34,310 nt of DNA from an uncultured Lachnospiraceae bacterium (lineage in GTDB: Bacteria > Bacillota_A > Clostridia > Lachnospirales > Lachnospiraceae), in assembly GCA_905207905.1 (NCBI GenBank), contig CAJLNC010000021.1, positions 1-34,310 of the forward strand, read 5' to 3'. The position numbers and the translations under genes were made by a program. This document shows positions 1 to 7,788 of the stretch, piece by piece. The first letter of the stretch is position 1; every line of letters begins with the position of its first letter. The notes beneath the pieces were generated by a model. It saw nothing but the letters and a program-made list of their open reading frames with translations, searched no databases and was not told the origin of the DNA.

Positions 1-54
1 GCCAGTGCTTTTTTCGCCGCCAGCCGTCGGAAGTCAGCAAAAACCAGAGAATGA
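1..54 (+). CDS. IS3-family transposase OrfA, C-terminal end (partial)
   Basis: Frame 1 is open from the window edge and ends at a TGA at 52-54. That stop overlaps the ATG of orfB (51-53) in an ATGA arrangement, the classic orfA/orfB junction of IS3 elements. Only 17 codons are visible; the helix-turn-helix part lies off the left edge. The frame holds a T TTT TTC heptamer at 9-15 in the right phase for a -1 ribosomal frameshift into orfB, and the orfB frame is open upstream through that point. OrfA in this family binds the element ends; the OrfAB fusion is the transposase. Confidence 0.7.
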   Translation, partial: ASAFFAASRRKSAKTRE

Positions 55-959
55 TTTTTATGGCTTTCAAAACAGAGGACGGCAGGATTACCGGAAAAAT
101 CGCATTTTATTGCCGAATGCTTGGTATCAGCCGACAAGGCTTCTATAAATACCTCGCTAACAAAGACCGTCCCTGGAAGTATCAGGATCTGGCACAGGCC
201 ATGGAAGAAATCGTCAGTGAGGACGAATGTAACGATACTTATGGACGGAGCCGTATGTATCAGGCGCTGTTGCTGAAACAGCCAGAGGGAGTGCGTATTC
301 CCAGTGAGCGGACCGTATACCGGGTTATGAACCAGATGGGGCTGAGCCATCGGCCAAAGAGAAAGCCGAATGGGATCACAAAAGCAGATCGGGAAGCCAT
401 GAAATCGGAGGATCTGCTGAAACGGGATTTCCATTCAAATGCCCCATTGGAAAAATGTATTACAGATATCACGGAGATCCCGGCGTCCAATGGAAAACTG
501 TATGTATCTGCGATTTTCGACTGCTTTGATCTTAGCGTCCTTGGACTGGCAATGGAAACAACTATGAAAGCAGATCTGTGTGTCCATACACTGGAAAATG
601 CTTTGACTGCTTATCCCGCACTGGAAGGTGCAGTCATCCACAGTGACCGTGGAACGCAGTATACCAGCGAGACCTACCGTCAGGCCATCCGGGAGAACCA
701 CATCCATCAAAGCATGAACAGTGCGGGAGGACGCTGCCATGATAATGCACGGTGTGAAAGTATGTGGGCTAGAATGAAGACGGAACTTCTCTATAACCGC
801 TATGACACAAAGCAGATGACAGTAGAGGATTTAAAGGAGCTCATCTGGAGATACTTCCTCAGTTACTGGAATAACCGGAGGATCTGCTCAGCCAATGGAG
901 GCTTTCCTCCTATGATAAAACGCAGGCAGTATTATGAGGCTTTGGAGATGGCGGCATAG
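51..959 (+). CDS. IS3-family transposase OrfB (DDE/rve integrase core)
   Basis: This 302-residue protein is a typical full-length IS3 OrfB. An N-terminal HTH_21-like segment (about residues 20-80, 'GISRQGFYKYL') is followed by an rve catalytic core. The catalytic triad is visible as D139 (in TDITEI), D199 (in HSDRGTQYTS) and E236 (in DNARCESMW), with the K/R-rich ending usual for the family. It starts at ATG 51, overlapping the orfA stop, but the active transposase is probably the -1 frameshift fusion made at 9-15. The gene looks intact, so the element may still be mobile if its left part is also intact. It is transcribed towards the primase remnant and lies antisense to the phage operon. Confidence 0.93.
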   Translation: MIFMAFKTEDGRITGKIAFYCRMLGISRQGFYKYLANKDRPWKYQDLAQAMEEIVSEDECNDTYGRSRMYQALLLKQPEGVRIPSERTVYRVMNQMGLSHRPKRKPNGITKADREAMKSEDLLKRDFHSNAPLEKCITDITEIPASNGKLYVSAIFDCFDLSVLGLAMETTMKADLCVHTLENALTAYPALEGAVIHSDRGTQYTSETYRQAIRENHIHQSMNSAGGRCHDNARCESMWARMKTELLYNRYDTKQMTVEDLKELIWRYFLSYWNNRRICSANGGFPPMIKRRQYYEALEMAA

Positions 960-985
960 TCAGTGATATCCTTGAGGGAAATGTG

Positions 986-1777
986 TCAACTAATATTGAC
1001 AATATCAGTCTTATAACCAGTGGTATATGTGCCGTCTTGGTAAATGTGCAGCTGATCATTGATTTTCACCACATAATTATGATTTTTCAGGTACGTAGCA
1101 AAGCGATCAAACAGAAACGTCTTATCGCTAAAAAACACGGGTTTCTGAAATGCTTCGTCCCTAAGAATTACTTCCAGTTCTTCATCAGGCAGTGGTTCTT
1201 TTAGTACAAATTTATTCAGGATGCGAATACACTCACGGGTTTCATCCATGCTGAAATCATTTGCAGTCAAGGTCAGAATATAATTAAACAATGCCTGATT
1301 TCTACCATCGCCTGCATCCATATCAAGAAAGTCTACGGCAGCACGTACCGGGAATAACCACTTTGGTACTTCCTGATACGTTCCCCCTTCTTCAATATCC
1401 CATTCAATGAAGCGTTCTTCCCCATCAATTTTTAAGATCTCATAGGAAGTACGTGAACCAAGCTTAATATCAGCAGTCAGCCCTACGGCAAGGACGGCAT
1501 GAGTCCTGTTTCTTGCAATAGAATGATTCTTGAACAGAAAATGCCGCCCCCGTGAAGTCTGGTAAACACGACAGTCAAGCTGATATTCTTCCACAATGTT
1601 CATTAGAATTGCAGACTGTTCATTATCATCAACATCTATCAGAATCGTATCATCAGCAAGAATACCGGCAAAACCTGGAAGATCTTTCACTTCTTCATAG
1701 CTCCTGAATCTTGACCTGTTTTTGAATGGCTCAATAGCAGCTTTTCCCTTTGATTTGATATACCCTTTGTAAAGCAT
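986..1777 (-). pseudogene. Phage primase/bifunctional primase-polymerase, 3' end removed by the IS insertion
   Basis: The 263-residue frame resembles the N-terminal primase half of phage/plasmid primase-helicase proteins. It opens with a region holding 'TILIDVDD' (about 45-52), a likely metal-binding acidic cluster of the primase-polymerase fold, followed by 'TSRGRHFLFKN' and 'KLGSRTSYEI', typical of that fold. The reading frame passes straight into the IS right end, gains four or five IS-encoded residues and stops at 986-988. Family members normally continue with a D5/VirE-like helicase half, which is missing here and presumably lies on the far side of the IS. It is the last visible gene of the leftward replication operon. 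Family assignment is moderate; truncation is clear from the frame. Confidence 0.7.
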
Positions 1778-1792
1778 TGCTTTTCACCATCC

Positions 1793-2287
1793 TTAGCTGA
1801 ATATTTCTGACAGTAGCTTTTTATAAAACACTTCGTTCCGCTGAACAGCTTTGAATTGCTTTGTGTAATCGCATTTCCAATTTTCTGCAAATCTGATTTT
1901 CTCTTTCTGAGCTTTCACCCTATTTTTTGTTTCTTTTACCAGTTCATTGTAGTGCTTCCAATGCAATGAATTTCTTTTATAACCACCACGATATGCAGTC
2001 ACCCTTTCAAGTTCTGACTGGATTTCTTCAAGTTGTGACTTTTCTTCCGCTGCCTTTGTCCCCCAGTCAACCGCCTTATTCGCACAAGCCTCTTTTGCCA
2101 CCGCTGCCTCTGAAAGAAACTGTTCAATATGGTCTTTAAGAACTTTTTCCTGTTCCGGCATGTCGCTTTCCCTGATGATTTTCAGTAATTTCCTGACTTT
2201 TGTAACATTACGCATAGAAAGAAACGCATCCACATCAACCTGCATATTCCCCCTTCCGTAGTTCCATGTGATTTTTAATTCTGTCAT
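1793..2287 (-). CDS. Hypothetical phage protein, charged and coiled-coil-like
   Basis: A 164-residue protein of unrecognised family. It starts at an ATG preceded by an AAAGGCGG ribosome binding site. Most of the chain (about residues 25-150) is rich in K, E, Q and A with heptad-like spacing, which suggests a long helical or coiled-coil protein; there is no signal peptide or membrane segment. It sits between the DNA polymerase and primase genes with gaps of about 15-20 bases, so it is almost certainly co-translated with them and belongs to the replication module. A structural or accessory role in replication is an inference from position only. Confidence 0.75.
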   Translation of the reverse strand: MTELKITWNYGRGNMQVDVDAFLSMRNVTKVRKLLKIIRESDMPEQEKVLKDHIEQFLSEAAVAKEACANKAVDWGTKAAEEKSQLEEIQSELERVTAYRGGYKRNSLHWKHYNELVKETKNRVKAQKEKIRFAENWKCDYTKQFKAVQRNEVFYKKLLSEIFS

Positions 2288-2307
2288 GTTTTACCGCCTT
2301 TCCGGTG

Positions 2308-4185
2308 TTATGTCGCAACACCAAAATGTTTCAGACGTTTCTTTGCTTCGTCTATATACCACTGTTTATCTAACTTTTCAGGTACTTTCACACCCCCATC
2401 AACTGCGTCATTATAAATAATGCAATGATTAGGTGTATCTGCGAACTTTTCAGGTTTCCCACGCTGACCGCCGCACTTCAAAAGTCTACCGTCCTTTATA
2501 TCGTTGGAAGCAAAAACTCTATAGCATTTATAGTTGTACTTCACTGTTTCAGGATATTCATATAAGGTTTTGATAACCCTGACACCTTTTTTGCGTTCTA
2601 CAGGGGTACAATGTTCATGTTCTACCCACTGATACTTGTCAGACAGTTTTACCAATTTCTGAAACATGATCAATTCATCACAATTATTGATAGTCTGATC
2701 GACGGGTGTTCCATGTACCATATAATCAACCAACGATTTATTCAAAATCGGAAGATCATTGTCAATCGGTGAAAGTTCTTTCAGGTATTTCCCAATTCTC
2801 TCAACACCACCGTCCAGATCAATCCAAAGATAGTTGTTCACATCCTTCTGATAAATCTCATGTATACAATCCAATTCAAGTAGGATTTCACACCGCTCAG
2901 TGCTGCATCTCTGCTCCCACTCCCAACAAATATCATCCATCCTCTCAAAAGCTGCGTCTGTGTCCGGGACTTGAACAATTAAACCATCCGTATTGGACTG
3001 GATGAGTTGGAAGCCCGGTATGACCTCCAAATGTTCAATCAGATCAAGTAGCATCAACTGACCATTGATACACATACAGTTATTGTTTCGTGGATCGTAT
3101 GCAGCATTCGTCTTGTCCTTCATTCCTCCAGACAGAGCATTCAGCATTTTCTTATATGGTAACTGTGCTTTCTTCCACCGCCTTGCTTCTTCTTTCGTTG
3201 CGGCGTGTGTCTGCTTATATTTCAGTTCTTTTCTGGTCTTATATACTTTGGCGTAATTATCATTTGTGGCTGTCCGTGTGACCAATCCCCAAGCGATTAG
3301 CATAGAAGGATAGTAGTTATTCACATCTACATGGTACAACGCCCCTTTAAAGTGTGAAGGCTTTTCGGTCGCTCCGTGAAGTCCACCAAAACCAAATGTG
3401 TGAGGTATTCCCGCAACCATAATTTCAAAACTTTGCTTTTTATACCACGCCTTTTTTTCTGAATCGCTGTAATGCTGCACCCCTAAAGACAATGCTTCAC
3501 GCCTTTTTTGTTCAAACCAATCCTGAACACATTTATATTTGTTTAGCCGCAAGCAGGGAAGAAAGAAGAACTCAAATTCGTCATCCCAATCTCTTTTGCT
3601 GCATCCAAGCACTTTTGCAGTAATCCTAGCTTCACTATCACCGATATTTGACAAACTTACCATGTCAGGAAAAGCCCGCACAATGTCGTGCATAGCGTTG
3701 AAATCATCCACTTTCTGCATGAATACTTTTATAGTTTCTTCTACGTCATGCCGACAATAAAACACGGTCTGTTTAATTTCCTGCGGTGTCAATTTTCTGT
3801 CTATATCAAAAGGAACTTCTGTTTCCTTGATGTTTGAACCAAGAAATCCTTCCAGAGTTTTCAAGCCTACCGGGGGATTTGGCATCACATCATAATTGAT
3901 CATGGGTATCTTATTGAACGCCCGTGAAAACTGCCATCCCTCTTTTTTCTGTACCACTATCCAATCATTGACCTGCTTCGGATCAAGTTTCAGCAGAATA
4001 GCTTTCATAATGTACTGGTCATAGTGTCGGTTATTAAATCCAACCCATATATTGCTTATATTTTGCTCATATAAGCGTCTAAGTTCATCTGGGCTATTAA
4101 TTATTACCTGAACAGACTTCTTAACCATATCAACGAAAACAGCAAGCCAGTCATACTTAAAAACCTCAAAATCATAAAAAATCAT
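2308..4185 (-). CDS. Short family-B phage DNA polymerase with 3'-5' exonuclease domain
   Basis: This replicative-type DNA polymerase is about 625 residues, short for family B. From the N terminus a DEDDy proofreading exonuclease is visible: Exo I D5/E7 (YDFEVF), Exo II near residues 48-56 (VGFNNRHYD) and Exo III near 143-147 (YCRHD). Polymerase motif A is DVNNYYPS (about 287-294), motif B is KKMLNALSGG (about 345-354), and motif C is QSNTDG (about 396-401). Motif C has Asn where most family-B enzymes have the first Asp of DTD, but keeps the second, metal-binding Asp. I chose ATG 4185 because AGGTGG lies 5 bases upstream; the GTG at 4194 overlaps that site. It lies in the operon with DUF669, a Sak4-like ATPase and a primase. 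Confidence 0.9.
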   Translation of the reverse strand: MIFYDFEVFKYDWLAVFVDMVKKSVQVIINSPDELRRLYEQNISNIWVGFNNRHYDQYIMKAILLKLDPKQVNDWIVVQKKEGWQFSRAFNKIPMINYDVMPNPPVGLKTLEGFLGSNIKETEVPFDIDRKLTPQEIKQTVFYCRHDVEETIKVFMQKVDDFNAMHDIVRAFPDMVSLSNIGDSEARITAKVLGCSKRDWDDEFEFFFLPCLRLNKYKCVQDWFEQKRREALSLGVQHYSDSEKKAWYKKQSFEIMVAGIPHTFGFGGLHGATEKPSHFKGALYHVDVNNYYPSMLIAWGLVTRTATNDNYAKVYKTRKELKYKQTHAATKEEARRWKKAQLPYKKMLNALSGGMKDKTNAAYDPRNNNCMCINGQLMLLDLIEHLEVIPGFQLIQSNTDGLIVQVPDTDAAFERMDDICWEWEQRCSTERCEILLELDCIHEIYQKDVNNYLWIDLDGGVERIGKYLKELSPIDNDLPILNKSLVDYMVHGTPVDQTINNCDELIMFQKLVKLSDKYQWVEHEHCTPVERKKGVRVIKTLYEYPETVKYNYKCYRVFASNDIKDGRLLKCGGQRGKPEKFADTPNHCIIYNDAVDGGVKVPEKLDKQWYIDEAKKRLKHFGVAT

Positions 4186-4249
4186 GTGAACCACCTATTC
4201 CATAAACAGGCAGTAAAGTTAAAACCTTACTGCCTGCCCGTATGTATTT

Positions 4250-4714
4250 TTAGCAGTCAAACACTTCGTTGATAGTAATGGGGTGGAACGCCTTGGACTT
4301 CCACTCGATTTCTGCTTCCACCTTGCCCTGAATCTCCTGAAAAATATCCAGAACACAATCAGCAAAATCAGCATAGTTCACGAACTCTGGAACAATTTCT
4401 GTCTCCAGTTTGTCAAGCCATGTACAAACTGACTTAATTGCCATACCGTCCGTCCACTTCGGGGAAGTGTTGCCGCTGATCACACGATTGAAAAACAATA
4501 ATCTTCCCTTGTGTTCACCCTCTTTAATCTTACACTGAACCGCAAACATCAGCTTGTCCTTTGCATTTGTCAGCTTAATTTCCATTTTGTCAAATCCAAC
4601 AATATAAGTACCGTCCGGCACATCTTCGAATGCGGTTGCGTCTGCTTCTGCAACTTCTTTCTGCAATGCGTCCAAGTCCACCTTCTGATCAAAAGCGCCA
4701 AAATCAATAGCCAT
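4250..4714 (-). CDS. DUF669-family phage protein, probable ssDNA-binding protein
   Basis: The 154-residue protein begins 'MAIDFGAFDQKVDLDALQKE' and continues with 'DVPDGTYIVGFDKMEIKLT', a layout I recognise from DUF669 proteins of Firmicutes phages. Members are small, acidic and OB-fold-like and sit beside recombination or replication ATPases. A ribosome binding site AAGGTGA precedes the ATG. The gene lies between the small membrane protein gene and the DNA polymerase, in the usual phage order ATPase - DUF669 - polymerase - primase. Single-strand DNA binding is the family expectation and was not shown directly here. The chain ends in Cys, and the C terminus lacks the acidic tip of bacterial SSB. 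Confidence 0.78.
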   Translation of the reverse strand: MAIDFGAFDQKVDLDALQKEVAEADATAFEDVPDGTYIVGFDKMEIKLTNAKDKLMFAVQCKIKEGEHKGRLLFFNRVISGNTSPKWTDGMAIKSVCTWLDKLETEIVPEFVNYADFADCVLDIFQEIQGKVEAEIEWKSKAFHPITINEVFDC

Positions 4715-4738
4715 AATAATTCACCTTTTTAACCTTTC

Positions 4739-4876
4739 TTAAAATGTTCTTATAATCGCAACTGCTAAGATACAAGCAATGCAAATCAATGTGTAATTGT
4801 TGCGGTTTCTCTGTTCCTTATCACCGATTGCACCGAAACCAAATACAACCGCCATCAGGAAAAGTAATATTTCCAT
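4739..4876 (-). CDS. Small two-helix membrane protein (45 aa)
   Basis: A 45-codon frame starts at ATG 4876, one base after the stop of the ATPase gene, and ends TAA at 4739-4741. It has two hydrophobic segments (about residues 3-18, ILLFLMAVVFGFGAIG, and 30-43, TLICIACILAVAII) separated by a polar, basic turn with EQRNRNN. An AGGAG lies about 12 bases before the ATG, a rather long spacing. Tight coupling to both neighbours and a clear transmembrane pattern argue that it is a real phage gene. The function is unknown; small inner-membrane proteins in phage early operons can act on the host envelope or in superinfection exclusion, but nothing here shows that. Confidence 0.65.
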   Translation of the reverse strand: MEILLFLMAVVFGFGAIGDKEQRNRNNYTLICIACILAVAIIRTF

Positions 4877-4877
4877 C

Positions 4878-6098
4878 TTACCGATTTCTTCTCCTACGCT
4901 GACCCCTTACAGGTATTTCAGGTGGGTTCATTGCGTCTTCAACCGGCTTTGGATTATTCTCCTGGGCAATGCGTTTCAGTCCAGCGTTAAATTCATCTTC
5001 TGTAATAACCTTCCCACCTTTAGGTGACTCGTCTCCGGCGTGCTTCTTTACATAGTTATCAATGTTAGGAATATAGAAACAGGTATCTTCCGCACAGATG
5101 AATGTTTCCGTTTCCTGTTCTGCCTGTCTCTCTTTACGTGTCCTACGTGGCGGTTTTTGTAAATCCGGCTTTGGTACTGTGTCAGCGATTGCGGCCACTT
5201 CATCAAATGGTACTTCTTCCGCGCCACCCGTTGCTTCATCAATAGCCTTGTCAACTTCTGCCATGTGGTCAGCAATCTTCTGTTCATTTTCAGCCTGAAC
5301 TTCTGCCCTGCTTTTTCTTTCCCTCTTTGTCGTGGGCGTTGTCGGCGGTGTGTCAATCTGGTCTGTAGGAGGCGTCTTTCTACCAGACCTTGACCGTCTA
5401 CCGTTGGAATCCGGCTTTTCAATGTCTGCTGCCACCGATGCATCTGCCTGACTCATTTCAGCATCAGTCTTATATTCCCCGACTTCATAGTAATTTTTGA
5501 TCTTGTCCACCACATAATTCAGATCATTGTCAATGGCATAAGCCGGAAACATTCCAAGCGGTGATTTTACGGTGTCCTTACCGCTGTTCTGCGTATAGAA
5601 GTAATATTTTGCTTCACTTACCCCTGTTCTAAGAACCACTGTGAAAAGCCCCTCAATGGTGATTTTCTCACGCAACAGCTTACCGATTAACTTAACGGTA
5701 GTTAGACCATTGTCAAGCGTCTCCAGATGGGTCATATAAACCACAACCACATCATCAGGAAGGTCTTTGCACACATCAATGATTTCAAAGTAATTCGCCC
5801 CAAAATCATTGTACTTATCCCATCCGGTTTCTTTAATGCGGTTCATGTACGGTACAGCAAGGATATACTGAAAATCATCAACCACAATCAGCTTCTTTCC
5901 TGCTGCTGCCTGTTCTTTCATGTACCGGGTAATCTTCCGGGCATCCGTTTCATTTTTCAACATATCAAAATGATTTTTGAATGGTAACGGTTTACCCACT
6001 GGGTTCACTACTGCGATTGTTGCCGGGTCGCAATTCCTCATGCTTGTACTTTTTCCTGTACCGGATTCACCCATAATCAATACTTTCTGTGCTGCCAT
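4878..6098 (-). CDS. RecA-core phage ATPase, Sak4-like (AAA_24)
   Basis: The 406-residue protein has a P-loop at its N terminus (GESGTGKST, about residues 10-18) and a Walker B strand 'KLIVVDDFQYI' (about 68-78), matching RecA-core nucleotide-binding proteins of phages (Sak4/AAA_24 type). These assist single-strand annealing or strand exchange, usually next to an SSB-like gene, here the DUF669 protein. The ATPase core takes up about the first 210 residues. The rest is a long, low-complexity tail rich in P, T, E, R and K, ending RRRRNR, probably a flexible DNA-binding or partner-binding arm. An AAGGGG site lies before the ATG. The family is secure; the exact recombination role is inferred. Confidence 0.82.
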   Translation of the reverse strand: MAAQKVLIMGESGTGKSTSMRNCDPATIAVVNPVGKPLPFKNHFDMLKNETDARKITRYMKEQAAAGKKLIVVDDFQYILAVPYMNRIKETGWDKYNDFGANYFEIIDVCKDLPDDVVVVYMTHLETLDNGLTTVKLIGKLLREKITIEGLFTVVLRTGVSEAKYYFYTQNSGKDTVKSPLGMFPAYAIDNDLNYVVDKIKNYYEVGEYKTDAEMSQADASVAADIEKPDSNGRRSRSGRKTPPTDQIDTPPTTPTTKRERKSRAEVQAENEQKIADHMAEVDKAIDEATGGAEEVPFDEVAAIADTVPKPDLQKPPRRTRKERQAEQETETFICAEDTCFYIPNIDNYVKKHAGDESPKGGKVITEDEFNAGLKRIAQENNPKPVEDAMNPPEIPVRGQRRRRNR

Positions 6099-6100
6099 GC

Positions 6101-6277
6101 TTATTTATCCCCTTTCTTGAACTTACTGAACAGTCTTGCAAATAAATTACCCTGTTGTTTCATTACCTTCTGCTGTGACACCTTTACAAACTGCTTTGCC
6201 TGAAAATGTTCAGCAGTAGAAACATTGTTTCTGTAGCTGCGGTGACTTCTGATTCTGTGATTTTTTGCACTACTCAT
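6101..6277 (-). CDS. Small basic hypothetical phage protein (58 aa)
   Basis: A short, strongly basic protein (many K, R, H and Q) begins 'MSSAKNHRIRSHRSYR'. I place its start at ATG 6277 because GAGGG lies 8 bases upstream; ATG 6283 two codons earlier is possible. The start overlaps the end of the preceding gene, and the stop falls 2 bases before the ATPase start, so it is translationally embedded in the operon. The composition suggests nucleic-acid binding, which is inference. No known domain is recognised. Confidence 0.65.
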   Translation of the reverse strand: MSSAKNHRIRSHRSYRNNVSTAEHFQAKQFVKVSQQKVMKQQGNLFARLFSKFKKGDK

Positions 6278-6500
6278 TTTCATTACCCTCACTTTCATAA
6301 ATTTCCAATGTATAATCCACCCGTAAAGGTTTACCACCAATAAATTCTTCTTTCAGATTTCCGTCATTTAAACTGACAATAAGCGTACAATTATTCATGA
6401 CACATACAATCCGATCACCGTCTTCCAGTTTTGCGTCCTGACCGTATCTTTCTTTAAATGCCGCAGACGCAAGTTCAACTGCTTTCTGAATGTCACCCAT
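6270..6500 (-). CDS. Small acidic hypothetical phage protein (76 aa)
   Basis: A 76-residue protein 'MGDIQKAVELASAAFKERYG...' whose ATG overlaps the stop of the HD-domain gene (TAATG at 6498-6502). That overlap makes it a real co-translated gene. The second half predicts beta strands (RIVCVMNNCTLIVSL, RVDYTLEIYE) and the C terminus is acidic. No family is recognised. The gene is embedded in the replication operon between the HD protein and the small basic protein; function unknown. Confidence 0.7.
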   Translation of the reverse strand: MGDIQKAVELASAAFKERYGQDAKLEDGDRIVCVMNNCTLIVSLNDGNLKEEFIGGKPLRVDYTLEIYESEGNENE

Positions 6501-7159
6501 TATTCTGAACCTCCTTCCTGTGGTTCAGGTTCATAGAATTTATCCAGTTTTCCAGTTTCTAAGAACTGCGCCGCCCAAAAATCCGCAAAGTGAATGATCG
6601 TCTGTAACGGTTCCTCATGCCCTTTCAAATCATAGGCAAGACTACCATAAGCGCCATCATGATAAAAAATAGCGTGTTCCTCTTCCTCTGTCAGATCAAT
6701 GTAACGTGCCGCCAATTCAACTGATCTCAAAGGATGGTCAATATGGCAAAGCTCAGGGCTGATCTTGAAAGGCTTGGATTCTGACCTCTTATATTTCTGT
6801 TCCGGTTCTTTCTTTGTCGGTCTACCATCCTGAATTATGTTTTCCACATAGTAAGGGCTTCCTTCTCTCCCACACTTGCCAAGATCATGTAACCCTGCTG
6901 CAATAATCACGCTGTTATGAATTTTGTTATATGCGGCACCGCCAAGCATGGAAACTCCCATCTTTTCAGCGTACTGCATGACGTTTACTGTATGTTCCAA
7001 CAGACCACCATCTTTGCAGAGATGATTTCCACCGGATGCAGGAGCCGTCAGAAATCCAAGGTCAGTCATAAAGTCAAGCAGGTCTGCCATACCCTCACGC
7101 CCGGTTGACATCATACTGTCACGAAAAAAATTAATCTGTTCTTCTTTTGTCATTTTCAT
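6500..7159 (-). CDS. HD-domain phosphohydrolase-like phage protein
   Basis: The 219-residue protein has an HD-type metal site pattern: 'LLEHTVNVM' near residue 55, 'AAGLHDLGKCG' near residue 91 and a later 'HDGAYGSLAYD'. HD proteins hydrolyse phosphoester bonds in nucleotides or nucleic acids. In phage replication operons they often lie next to nucleases and polymerases and may act on dNTPs or signal nucleotides. The substrate cannot be read from the sequence. AAAGGAG precedes ATG 7159, and the stop overlaps the next gene. The later 'DHPLRSVELAARYI' also fits the helical HD core. Confidence 0.8.
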   Translation of the reverse strand: MKMTKEEQINFFRDSMMSTGREGMADLLDFMTDLGFLTAPASGGNHLCKDGGLLEHTVNVMQYAEKMGVSMLGGAAYNKIHNSVIIAAGLHDLGKCGREGSPYYVENIIQDGRPTKKEPEQKYKRSESKPFKISPELCHIDHPLRSVELAARYIDLTEEEEHAIFYHDGAYGSLAYDLKGHEEPLQTIIHFADFWAAQFLETGKLDKFYEPEPQEGGSE

Positions 7160-7163
7160 GGTC

Positions 7164-7541
7164 TTATTCTCCTTTATTCAGTCTATTTTCAAAGTGCTTC
7201 CACCTTGATTTCAATAAATTATAATTATATTCAGCATTTTCCTGATCTCCTGCCTGGATACACTGAACAAAATTCTGAAACAGTGTGTAGTTGTCAGGGT
7301 AAAGCAAGATTGCGTAACCACCTGAACGGTCAATCTCTCTAAGATTTACAATCTGCAACGGTGACGGCCTACCATTAGGGGCTTTCAATTCAATCCCCAG
7401 GAACCGCCCGGAACAACTCACCAGTAGGTCAGGGATACCGCTTTTTGTATACGCTGCGCCGCCCCAATATTTAACTGACCAGCACCCTTTAACCCTCAGA
7501 AACTTCTTCACCTTATTTTCAAACTGTTTTTCTGCTGCCAC
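7164..7541 (-). CDS. VRR-NUC domain nuclease
   Basis: The protein of about 125 residues matches the stand-alone phage VRR-NUC family, a PD-(D/E)xK fold with Holliday-junction or flap nuclease activity. The catalytic pattern is visible: 'YTKSGIPDLLV' gives the Asp, 'GIELKAPNGRPSPLQ' the ExK and the following Gln. I chose GTG 7541 ('VAAEKQFENKVKKFL') because AGGGTGG lies 5 bases upstream and because family members start 'aaEkqfE'. An upstream ATG at 7589 would extend the frame but overlaps the preceding small gene by 71 bases. The neighbouring SNF2 helicase is the standard phage partner of this nuclease. Confidence 0.85.
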   Translation of the reverse strand: MAAEKQFENKVKKFLRVKGCWSVKYWGGAAYTKSGIPDLLVSCSGRFLGIELKAPNGRPSPLQIVNLREIDRSGGYAILLYPDNYTLFQNFVQCIQAGDQENAEYNYNLLKSRWKHFENRLNKGE

Positions 7542-7788
7542 CAATACCACCCTCTTTCTCATATTCTTCATAAAAGCAACCGTTGACATATCCTACTAAA
7601 CAAAGGAACAGGAAATTGACCATCATGACCACATACGGTTGCCAAGATATACTACTATCAAGCAGGCAGGCCCAAAATATCAAACTGAAACCATTGAACA
7701 TACATAAGGTCTTAATGATAAAATTCTTTGCGTGTCTGCGGATATACCGACAAACTCGGCACATCCGACAATTATACGAACAATTCAT
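7519..7788 (-). CDS. Small cysteine-rich membrane protein (89 aa)
   Basis: An 89-residue protein starts at ATG 7788 inside the end of the SNF2 gene, with GGAAGG about 9 bases upstream, and runs into the start of the VRR-NUC gene. It has a short Cys-rich N terminus (four Cys in the first 13 residues) and two hydrophobic segments (GFSLIFWACLLDSS and VVMMVNFLFLCLVGYV, about residues 33-68). The arrangement suggests a small inner-membrane protein. No family is recognised. Overlaps on both sides indicate translational coupling. It is the second small membrane protein in this replication operon, after the one at 4739-4876. Confidence 0.6.
   Translation of the reverse strand: MNCSYNCRMCRVCRYIRRHAKNFIIKTLCMFNGFSLIFWACLLDSSISWQPYVVMMVNFLFLCLVGYVNGCFYEEYEKEGGIGGSRKTV

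Larger units (their letters stand above)
1..1001 (+). mobile_element. IS3-family insertion sequence, right part (left end outside window)
   Basis: The sequence shows the last codons of orfA, all of orfB and a right end. The end is placed at 1001 because the interrupted primase gene runs cleanly up to that point, and because the terminal 20 bases (982-1001) finish in CA, as IS3-family ends do. The 20-base end holds TGTCAA and TTGACA as an inner inverted repeat. Reading inward from the right end gives TGTCAATATTAGTTGACACA. The left end and target duplication cannot be seen, so the boundary is an inference. The element is inserted into the prophage primase gene in the opposite orientation to it. 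Confidence 0.8.

Noticed and set aside
996..1027. Outward promoter at the IS right end (TTGACA at 996-1001)
   Set aside because: No -10 box at a suitable distance; it would also be antisense to the primase remnant.
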